Assembly (NCBI GenBank): GCA_023421675.1 | Contig: JAEZTC010000016.1 | Location: 124,001-188,000, forward strand | DNA: 64,000 nucleotides | Reading direction: 5' to 3' | Source of the DNA: Bacillota bacterium | Lineage (GTDB): Bacteria > Bacillota > Clostridia > Acetivibrionales > JANLFN01 | In this document: one piece after another, positions 57,296 through 64,000 of the stretch | Layout: every line of letters starts with the position of its first letter | Position numbering within the stretch: the first letter of the stretch is position 1 | The notes under the pieces: generated by a model | What the model was told of the DNA's origin: nothing | The model's database searches: none | Seen by the model: only the letters and a program-made list of their open reading frames with translations | Program-made: the position numbers and the translations under genes

Positions 57296-60139
57296 ATGAT
57301 CAGAGACAATATTTTTATTAAAGGTGCACGTGAGCACAATTTAAAAAACATAGATGTAGAAATACCAAGAGACAAATTTGTTGTTATAACCGGATTAAGC
57401 GGATCAGGAAAATCATCTCTGGCTTTTGATACTATTTATGCCGAAGGACAGCGTCGTTACGTTGAGTCTCTTTCTGCATATGCCAGACAGTTCCTCGGAC
57501 AGATGGAAAAACCAGATGTCGATTATATAGACGGGTTGTCTCCCGCTATTTCAATAGATCAGAAAACCACAAGCAGGAATCCAAGATCAACTGTTGGAAC
57601 GGTTACAGAAATATATGATTACATGCGTTTATTATATGCACGTATAGGTATTCCTCACTGCCACATATGCGGTAAGGAAATTGCCCAGCAGACTGTAGAT
57701 CAAATGGTGGATCAGATTATAAACCTTCCGGAAGGAACCCGTATTCAACTTCTTGCCCCTGTAGTAAGAGGAAGAAAAGGTGAGTTTCACAAACTTATTG
57801 AGGATGCTAGAAAGAGCGGTTATGTAAGACTCCGAGTTGATGGAGAAATGCGGGATGTAAATGATAAGATTGAATTGGATAAAAATAAAAAGCATTCGAT
57901 TGATATAGTTGTGGACAGGCTTATTGTAAGAGCTGATATCCATAAACGTCTTGCAGATTCAATTGAAACAGTTCTGCATCTAAGCAGCGGAATACTTGTT
58001 GTTGATGTTATTGACAAGGAAGAAATCATGTTCAGCCAGAACTTTGCATGCAGTGACTGTGGTATAAGTATTGAGGAACTTACACCAAGGATGTTTTCAT
58101 TCAACAATCCTTTTGGAGCATGTCCTACCTGCAGCGGCTTGGGAACACTTTTAAAAATAGACCCTGACCTTGTTATACCTGACCGTTCAAAATCTCTTGA
58201 CCAAGGAGCAATAAAGATTGGAGGCTGGAATTTTGAAAATGAAGACAGCTACTCCAGAATGTTTATTAATGCTCTTTCAAAACATTATAAATTCAAATTG
58301 GATACACCAATCGAGAAGCTTCCTCCGCACATACTTGACATTATTCTCTATGGTACAAAAGGAGAGAAAATTAAAATACAATATGAGAGGGAGTATGGGA
58401 GCGGTACTTATATGGCGGCTTTTGAAGGTGTAATTAACAGCATGGAACGCCGTTATAAGGAAACACAATCGGAAAGCGCAAAACAGTATTATGAAGAATT
58501 CATGAGCAGCAATCCCTGCCCTGATTGTAACGGTGCGAGGCTTAAAAAAGAAAGTCTTGCCGTAACAATAGGGAATAAGAACATAAATGAGATATCAGTA
58601 ATGCCAGTTTCTGAAATAAAGTGCTTTTTTGATAATCTTGAGCTTTCAGAGAGGCACAAACTGATAGCTCATCAGATTTTGAAGGAAATAAATGCAAGAG
58701 TAGGTTTCCTTGTTGATGTAGGATTGGATTATCTAACCCTTTCTCGGTCTGCAGGAACGCTTTCTGGTGGAGAGGCGCAGAGAATAAGACTTGCCACTCA
58801 GATTGGCTCAGGCCTAATGGGAGTATTGTATATTCTTGATGAGCCAAGTATAGGACTTCATCAAAAGGATAATGAGAGACTCCTTAAAACCTTACACAGG
58901 TTAAAAGACCTTGGTAATACCCTTGTGGTTGTTGAGCACGATGAAGATACAATGTTTGCAGCCGACCATATTATTGATATGGGTCCCGGGCCTGGAATTC
59001 ATGGCGGTTATGTAGTCGCCCAAGGTACAGTTGATGAAATAATGCAATCAGAGAATTCAATTACCGGACAGTATTTAAGCGGAAGAAAAACCATTGAAAT
59101 TCCTCAGAAAAGAAGAAAGCCCAATGGTAAGTGGATTGAAGTTGTTGGCGCAAAAGAAAATAATCTCAAAGACATCAGTGCGAAATTTCCACTAGGTGTA
59201 TTAACCACTATTACGGGAGTCTCTGGGTCAGGTAAAAGTTCACTTGTTAATGAAATACTTTTTAAGAAGCTTTCTTCCGAGCTTAACAGATCCAAAGCGA
59301 GAGCAGGCCAACATGAATGTATAAAAGGTCTTGAGCATCTGGATAAAGTAATAGATATAGATCAGTCTCCGATAGGGCGTACTCCACGATCAAATCCTGC
59401 AACCTATACCGGTGTTTTTGATCTTATACGAGAGGTTTTTGCTTCTACCACAGAAGCAAAGATGCGTGGATATAAAACCGGAAGATTCAGCTTCAATGTT
59501 AAGGGTGGGCGCTGTGAAGCTTGTTCGGGTGACGGAATTATAAAAATAGAAATGCACTTTTTACCGGATGTATATGTTCCATGTGAAGTATGCAAAGGTA
59601 AAAGATATAACAGGGAGACGCTTGAAGTAAAATATAAGGGAAAAAGTATTGCAGAAGTTCTTGATATGACAGTTGAGGATGCCCTGGAATTCTTCAAGAA
59701 CATACCAAGAATTCAAAGAAAGCTTCAAACGCTTTATGATGTAGGACTTGGATATGTAAAGGTTGGACAGCCTTCTACTACTTTATCAGGTGGTGAAGCA
59801 CAGAGGGTAAAGCTTGCCACTGAGTTATCAAAAAGAAGTACAGGCAGTACTATGTATATTCTTGATGAACCTACTACAGGTCTTCATGTAGCTGATGTAC
59901 ACAGACTGATTGATATACTTCAAAGATTGGTTGATGCGGGTAATACTGTAGTAGTAATTGAGCACAACCTTGATGTCATTAAAACCTCTGATTATATAAT
60001 TGATCTAGGACCGGATGGCGGTGTAAGGGGAGGTTATATTGTCGCTACGGGCACCCCTGAACAGGTGGCAAATAACTCAGGTTCATATACGGGACAATTT
60101 CTTCAAAAAATTCTAAAAAATAAACAAATAAGGGGGTAA
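57296..60139 (+). CDS. uvrA: Excinuclease ABC subunit A
   Basis: DNA damage sensor of about 947 residues with two ABC ATPase halves: Walker A GLSGSGKSSLAFDT and GVSGSGKSSLVNEI, two LSGGEAQR signatures, and ILDEPSIGLHQ / ILDEPTTGLHV. Zinc sites include CHICGK, CSDCGI, CPDCNG and the C-terminal CEACSGDG...CEVCKG. ATG 57296 is preferred; a GTG three codons upstream is in frame but overlaps the ribosome site. Ends in a hairpin that contains its stop codon. Confidence 0.98.
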   Translation: MIRDNIFIKGAREHNLKNIDVEIPRDKFVVITGLSGSGKSSLAFDTIYAEGQRRYVESLSAYARQFLGQMEKPDVDYIDGLSPAISIDQKTTSRNPRSTVGTVTEIYDYMRLLYARIGIPHCHICGKEIAQQTVDQMVDQIINLPEGTRIQLLAPVVRGRKGEFHKLIEDARKSGYVRLRVDGEMRDVNDKIELDKNKKHSIDIVVDRLIVRADIHKRLADSIETVLHLSSGILVVDVIDKEEIMFSQNFACSDCGISIEELTPRMFSFNNPFGACPTCSGLGTLLKIDPDLVIPDRSKSLDQGAIKIGGWNFENEDSYSRMFINALSKHYKFKLDTPIEKLPPHILDIILYGTKGEKIKIQYEREYGSGTYMAAFEGVINSMERRYKETQSESAKQYYEEFMSSNPCPDCNGARLKKESLAVTIGNKNINEISVMPVSEIKCFFDNLELSERHKLIAHQILKEINARVGFLVDVGLDYLTLSRSAGTLSGGEAQRIRLATQIGSGLMGVLYILDEPSIGLHQKDNERLLKTLHRLKDLGNTLVVVEHDEDTMFAADHIIDMGPGPGIHGGYVVAQGTVDEIMQSENSITGQYLSGRKTIEIPQKRRKPNGKWIEVVGAKENNLKDISAKFPLGVLTTITGVSGSGKSSLVNEILFKKLSSELNRSKARAGQHECIKGLEHLDKVIDIDQSPIGRTPRSNPATYTGVFDLIREVFASTTEAKMRGYKTGRFSFNVKGGRCEACSGDGIIKIEMHFLPDVYVPCEVCKGKRYNRETLEVKYKGKSIAEVLDMTVEDALEFFKNIPRIQRKLQTLYDVGLGYVKVGQPSTTLSGGEAQRVKLATELSKRSTGSTMYILDEPTTGLHVADVHRLIDILQRLVDAGNTVVVIEHNLDVIKTSDYIIDLGPDGGVRGGYIVATGTPEQVANNSGSYTGQFLQKILKNKQIRG

Positions 60140-60156
60140 TCCCCCTTATTTGTTTT
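60125..60156 (+). terminator. Terminator overlapping the uvrA stop
   Basis: CAAATAAGGGGG, loop TAAT, CCCCCTTATTTG and a T-rich tail; the TAA stop lies in the loop. Confidence 0.85.
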
Positions 60157-60262
60157 CAAGGAAAACCATCCAAATTGACATAATGTTCTTTTCTATAATA
60201 AGATTAAATTTGGCTGTAGATTTTTTGACTTATATCAACATTCTCCCGGAGGATACATACTA

Positions 60263-61534
60263 ATGCATGTAAAAGAGTTTTCGAAAAACAATCAATTTTC
60301 TGATTCTAGAAAAACTCTTAGATGGAACTATTTCTGCAACACTGCCGACGGGTCTCTATATGCTCTTGGAATGGGTATGGTGCCTTTAAATACAGTTATC
60401 CTGTTTTTTATTTCAGGTTTTGTAGGGCAAAAATGGCTGATAGGTTTAATTTCTTTTCTTAATGTGTTTCTCACTTATAGTCCCCAAATTTTATTATCCA
60501 AAAAAATTGAAAAGCTTAAGCTGCATAAGCCATTTCTTATTTTTGTTGCCTTTTTTATAAGGCTCTTATGGTTAATACTCGGGCTTGATGTAATTTTTTT
60601 CGCGAAATCTGATCCAGTGCTTTTTGTAGTTTTATTTTACATTATATATTCTTTAATTGGTTTGGCTTCAGCATTTTCCAACATTGCATGGTTCAATTTT
60701 ATTGTTAAGATAATACCCGCAGAAGTCAGAGGAAAGTTCCTTGGAATAAGGTCAAGTATTGCAGGCATTTTTGAATCAACAGGTTCACTTTTGCTTGGAC
60801 TTATACTTAAGATTTGTCCCTATCCATTGAATTATGGGGTTTTATTCATTATTGTATCAGCAGTAACATTTCTATCTTTATGGGTATTAAGTTATTCGAA
60901 GGAAACTGAGTCTCCGGAAAGGCCAGTCGACAATTTACTTCAGGAAGGGTACGTAAGCAGATCAAAGCGTATATTGAAGGAAGACGTAAATTTCACAATA
61001 TATATTATTACAATAATTCTTATAATGGGTTTTGGTAAAATGGCATTTGCCTTTCAGATAATATTTGCCAAGGAAAAGCTGGGTATAACGGTTGAACAGT
61101 TATCATACTCTACCTTTATCCTTCTTGCATCCCAAACAATAGGGTACCTTTTGTGGGGTATTTTAGGGGATAGAAACGGTTTTAAAATAACACTCGAAAT
61201 TTCGACAATAATATTTATACCATCTATAATCTTTACTTATCTGATGAGCAGTGTTGCAGTATTTTACATTTCAATGGCTCTTTTCGGGCTTGCACAGAGT
61301 GCAAGGAATTTTAACGAAAGTAACCTGGCAATAAATCTATGTCAGAAAGAAGAAAACCAACCTTTTTACATCGGGCTTAGAAACCTTATTACAGGTCCTT
61401 TCTTTGCACTGACACCTGTCATCGCTGGCGTTATCTATGATTTTCTGGGATATGAAGTTCTCTTTATTGTTTCCGCTATTTTTATGGTAGCAGGCTTCTA
61501 TGTTATGCGCGTGCACGTTAAAGAATACAGGTAA
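60263..61534 (+). CDS. MFS transporter
   Basis: Membrane transporter of 423 residues with about 12 hydrophobic segments. IIPAEVRGKFLGIRSSIAGI is the intracellular loop motif and GDRNGFKIT follows the seventh segment. The first helices are rich in aromatic residues. Substrate unknown; drug or sugar export are both possible. SD GGAGG. It has the same overall architecture as the MFS gene at 49420 but lies on the other strand. Confidence 0.87.
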   Translation: MHVKEFSKNNQFSDSRKTLRWNYFCNTADGSLYALGMGMVPLNTVILFFISGFVGQKWLIGLISFLNVFLTYSPQILLSKKIEKLKLHKPFLIFVAFFIRLLWLILGLDVIFFAKSDPVLFVVLFYIIYSLIGLASAFSNIAWFNFIVKIIPAEVRGKFLGIRSSIAGIFESTGSLLLGLILKICPYPLNYGVLFIIVSAVTFLSLWVLSYSKETESPERPVDNLLQEGYVSRSKRILKEDVNFTIYIITIILIMGFGKMAFAFQIIFAKEKLGITVEQLSYSTFILLASQTIGYLLWGILGDRNGFKITLEISTIIFIPSIIFTYLMSSVAVFYISMALFGLAQSARNFNESNLAINLCQKEENQPFYIGLRNLITGPFFALTPVIAGVIYDFLGYEVLFIVSAIFMVAGFYVMRVHVKEYR

Positions 61535-61544
61535 AAAATAACAT

Positions 61545-61561
61545 TGTTACGATTGTGTTAA
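61545..61561. promoter_or_regulatory. Possible Pho-box-like direct repeat
   Basis: TGTTAC and TGTTAA start 11 bp apart; on the other strand this is TTAACA-N5-GTAACA, similar to the PhoP half-sites of Bacillus. It lies upstream of the phosphate transporter genes. Only one pair is clear, so the call is weak. A promoter-like TTGTAT-N17-TATAAT lies after it. Confidence 0.3.
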
Positions 61562-61731
61562 GTGCAAGTAAAATGTGGGTTAACATGTATTGTATTGAAA
61601 AAGACAATAATATATAATCGAAATGCGAACAACCTGGATTGCCAAAATAGCAATTGTAATAATTAAAATTATTTAGAGGAATAATAGCTTTTTAATAATA
61701 TTTTTCTTAAAAAAGAAAGAAGGATTTCATA

Positions 61732-62355
61732 ATGTTCAGAATTACACCAAAAGAGGAAATTTTCTTTGATTTGTTTGTAGAAACAGCAAAAAACACCTGC
61801 AGGTCAGCTGAAATGCTTGAAGAATTAATGGTAAACTATGTAAGCGTAAATGATAAAATCAAACAGATAGAAGAAATTGAACATGAGTGTGACCAAAATG
61901 TTCATAATATCTTAAAGCAGTTAAACAAATCCTTTATCACTCCTATAGATAGGGAAGATATCCATGCAATAGCCAAGGAAATGGACAATATTACAGATGC
62001 TATTGAATCTACAGCACATCGTTTCAGGATGTTTAATGTCAATTCTATAAAGGAAGATGCAAAAAAGGTTGCAAGTCTTATTGTACAGTGTACAAAAGAA
62101 TTAACAGGTGTCATGGAAGAAATGAAAAACATGAAAACCAGTACCGAATTGGAAAAGAAAATTATTGAAGTAAACAGGATTGAAAATGTAGGCGATGAAA
62201 TATACAGAGATGCAATTGCCCAGTTATTTGTTGCAGAGAAAGATGCAATTGAAGTTGTAAAGTGGAAGGAAATTTACGAGTACCTTGAAAACACCCTGGA
62301 TGCGTGCGAGGATGTTGCTAATTTGGTTGAAGGGGTTGTTATGAAACATGCTTAG
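61732..62355 (+). CDS. PhoU-like DUF47 phosphate transport regulator
   Basis: Helical cytoplasmic protein of 207 residues of the DUF47/PhoU-related group, with metal-binding type helices (IEEIEHECDQNVHNIL and the repeated IENVGDEIYRD; both E/DxxxD patterns are present). It usually regulates the PiT transporter encoded next. The stop overlaps the PiT start by 8 bp, so translation is coupled. SD AAGAAGG. Confidence 0.92.
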   Translation: MFRITPKEEIFFDLFVETAKNTCRSAEMLEELMVNYVSVNDKIKQIEEIEHECDQNVHNILKQLNKSFITPIDREDIHAIAKEMDNITDAIESTAHRFRMFNVNSIKEDAKKVASLIVQCTKELTGVMEEMKNMKTSTELEKKIIEVNRIENVGDEIYRDAIAQLFVAEKDAIEVVKWKEIYEYLENTLDACEDVANLVEGVVMKHA

Positions 62356-63343
62356 CATATCGCTTATTCTGGTAATTGTTGCTGCACTAAGCTTCGACTT
62401 CATTAACGGATTTCACGATACTGCAAATTCTATAGCTACAAGCGTATCAACAAGAGTATTGACACCTAGGGTTGCAATAATCATGGCTGCAAGCTTAAAT
62501 TTTCTTGGTGCTTTGACAAGCAGCAAGGTTGCTTCAACCATATCAAAAGGTTTGGTAAATGGCACACTTGAGCAGTATGTTATAATTGCAGCTTTGCTTG
62601 CTGCGATTATCTGGGATTTGATTACATGGTATTTTGGGATACCCAGCAGTTCCTCACATGCATTAATTGGTGGACTGGTAGGTGCTTCAATAGTATATGC
62701 ATCAAGTTTTGACAAGGTGGTTTGGACCGCAGTACTTGATAAGATAGTAATTCCTCTGTTTACATCCCCGTTAATAGGTATTTTCTTGGGCTATTTCGTG
62801 ATGAAAGGTTTATATCGACTATTAAAAAATGCTACACCGGCTTTTGTTGATAAGTATTTTTCCAAATTACAAATTTTATCTGCAGCTTTCATGTCATATA
62901 CACATGGAAATAATGATGCGCAGAAATCCATGGGTATAATTACTCTGGCTTTGGTAAGTGCAGGAGTTATAAACAAAGATTCAGGAGTACCTGTAGAGGT
63001 AATGCTTGCTTGTGCAGCTGCAATGGCGATTGGAACTTCAATAGGCGGTTGGAAGATAATTAAGACCATCGGTGTAAATATGATAAAACTCCAGCCCATT
63101 AACGGCTTTGCAGCCGAAACAAGTGCAGCAATCGTTATAGAAGGAATGACTCAGCTGGGAGCACCAGTAAGCACGACACATGTTATATCCTCTGCCATTA
63201 TGGGCGTAGGAGCTTCCAAAAGGGTATCAGCTGTTCGCTGGGCGCTTGCAAGAAATATTGTAGGAGCATGGTTCCTCACAATTCCGTTGTCAATGCTTTT
63301 AGGTGCACTTATTACCTTGGCATTCAAAGTGTTTGGAGCATAA
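62348..63343 (+). CDS. PiT-family inorganic phosphate transporter
   Basis: Low-affinity phosphate symporter of 331 residues with about ten membrane segments. The two family signatures are clear: FINGFHDTANSIATSVSTR near the N-terminus and MSYTHGNNDAQKSMGI in the second half. GAPVSTTHVISSAIMG is also typical. It works with the DUF47 partner encoded just before. The gap after it (63344-63647) holds only a weak hairpin (ACTGC/GCAGT near 63409-63421) that may end the transcript. Confidence 0.95.
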   Translation: MLSISLILVIVAALSFDFINGFHDTANSIATSVSTRVLTPRVAIIMAASLNFLGALTSSKVASTISKGLVNGTLEQYVIIAALLAAIIWDLITWYFGIPSSSSHALIGGLVGASIVYASSFDKVVWTAVLDKIVIPLFTSPLIGIFLGYFVMKGLYRLLKNATPAFVDKYFSKLQILSAAFMSYTHGNNDAQKSMGIITLALVSAGVINKDSGVPVEVMLACAAAMAIGTSIGGWKIIKTIGVNMIKLQPINGFAAETSAAIVIEGMTQLGAPVSTTHVISSAIMGVGASKRVSAVRWALARNIVGAWFLTIPLSMLLGALITLAFKVFGA

Positions 63344-63647
63344 TATATGCTAAATAATGAAAATATCATAAAATATCTGTCTTACAGTAGAGAATTATAG
63401 TAATATATACTGCGGGGCAGTTATTTTTATTTATAATAAGTTAAATCTGTTTATTTATTTAAAAAGTAGTGTTTAAGGCAAGACAAAGGTTAGACCATAC
63501 TTGATTTCTATGGTATACTTGATTTATGTATAAAACCTTGCATATTTAAGTAAACAATTGTATAAGGACTACAAGAGCTGTTTTTTTTTATATATGTGTT
63601 TTTAAAGCAGGCAATGACAACTTGTAATTAGACTGGAGTGATTTTAT

Positions 63648-64000
63648 ATGATGATGTGTTCGGTGTGTAAAGAGAACATAGCTGTTGTTTTTATAACTAA
63701 AATAGAGAATAATAAGCAGGTTCAGGAGGGACTATGTCTTGCTTGTGCACGCAAGCAGGGAATTGAGCCTATAAACCAGCTGTTGGATCAAACAGGGATA
63801 TCTGATGATGAAATAGACAATATTAACAAACAGGTAAGCGATATGTTTGAGAATATGGATTTAAACAATAATGTAGGTAATTCGCTTACCACTCAGAATA
63901 CTCCAAACCAGGAAAATCCATTCTTCAGCTTTATAAATAAGGCTTTTTCAAAAAACGAGGAACCAAAGGAATTGTCAAAGGATCAGTCTCCTGAACTGCA
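63648..64000 (+). CDS. N-terminus of a Clp ATPase-like protein with zinc finger, cut by window edge
   Basis: Open frame from ATG 63648 (SD TGGAGTGA) to the window end, about 117 residues. MMMCSVCKENIAVVFITKI and EGLCLACARKQGI form two CxxC pairs, a treble-clef-type zinc site like that at the start of ClpE and of clostridial Clp ATPase-like proteins. A Gln/Asn/acidic linker follows (about residues 50-117). The AAA+ modules should lie beyond the window. The assignment rests on the N-terminus only. Confidence 0.7.
   Translation, partial: MMMCSVCKENIAVVFITKIENNKQVQEGLCLACARKQGIEPINQLLDQTGISDDEIDNINKQVSDMFENMDLNNNVGNSLTTQNTPNQENPFFSFINKAFSKNEEPKELSKDQSPEL

Noticed and set aside
57632..59703. Long open frames antisense to uvrA
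   Set aside because: They lack ribosome sites and recognisable domains and mirror the codon pattern of uvrA.
62413..63369. Open frames antisense to the phosphate transporter gene
   Set aside because: Shadow frames with no start signals or protein-like composition of their own.
1..64000. CRISPR arrays, IS elements, prophage genes, tRNA or rRNA genes
   Set aside because: I read for direct repeats with spacers, transposase motifs, phage structural genes and tRNA-like cloverleaves and saw none I could support.

Overview
The window looks like chromosome of a low-GC, anaerobic, endospore-forming member of the Clostridia, probably from the Ruminiclostridium / Clostridium cellulolyticum neighbourhood. 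That is an inference from: A+T-rich DNA with strong AGGAGG-type ribosome sites and several TTG/GTG starts; an oxygen-sensitive class III ribonucleotide reductase (nrdDG); a CotF-type spore coat protein; DUF1540 and DUF1858 proteins; and secreted GH18 enzymes. I saw no IS element, prophage, CRISPR array, tRNA or rRNA.

Layout. 1-5.2 kb: a minus-strand ABC exporter (permease, ATPase) with an OmpR-type regulator and a sensor kinase cut by the window edge. 5.4-8.5 kb: two GNAT acetyltransferases, a methyltransferase and an M24 peptidase-like protein. 8.7-14.8 kb: a compact lipid- or ketide-like gene set. On the plus strand are two paralogous condensation-type (HxxxDG) acyltransferases around an APH-fold kinase-like gene; converging on them from the minus strand are an acyl carrier protein, a KASIII enzyme with a full Cys-His-Asn triad and an SDR reductase. 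This is the best candidate for an undescribed system. 15-17.5 kb: an HxlR regulator with a divergent DUF1858/nitroreductase pair, a decayed pdxT and a lipoprotein gene broken by one in-frame stop. 17.8-23.6 kb: a GH18 chitinase, a UDG-family protein, a PanE-like reductase, a BNR-repeat lipoprotein and CotF. 23.8-26.9 kb: nrdDG behind tandem NrdR boxes. 26.9-33.7 kb: several regulators (two AraC, one MerR/TipA, one TetR), a five-gene TetR operon, a metallo-hydrolase and a possible RemA-like protein. 34-39 kb: mostly hypothetical genes (FRG, M23, helical repeat, natural His7 protein, DUF2804, small secreted peptide). 39-42.3 kb: acetyltransferase, peptidase T, DUF1540 and an orphan CheB. 42.5-47.9 kb: a topoisomerase IV-like B/A pair followed by a TIGR00300 ornithine cyclodeaminase-type gene. 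48-51.7 kb: a second GH18 protein, an MFS transporter and a YqhQ-like protein. 52-60 kb: uvrB and uvrA flank a TPP-riboswitch-controlled thiamine-precursor ABC transporter. 60-64 kb: MFS transporter, PhoU-like regulator with PiT phosphate transporter, and the start of a zinc-finger Clp ATPase-like gene.

Regulation is unusually readable. uvrB and uvrA carry the same LexA-box-over-minus-35 promoter design. nrdD has two NrdR boxes 31 bp apart. The MerR gene has the diagnostic 19-bp promoter spacer with an internal dyad. The TetR gene has a long operator directly after its minus-10 box. A TPP riboswitch plus terminator precedes the thiamine transporter. A recurrent palindrome, close to TTATGTTAACATAA, lies in at least eight intergenic regions. 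It occurs about 45-50 nt upstream of both arms of the biosynthetic cluster, one GH18 gene and the His7 gene, which suggests a shared regulator.

All calls come from reading the sequence and recognising motifs; no database search was run.
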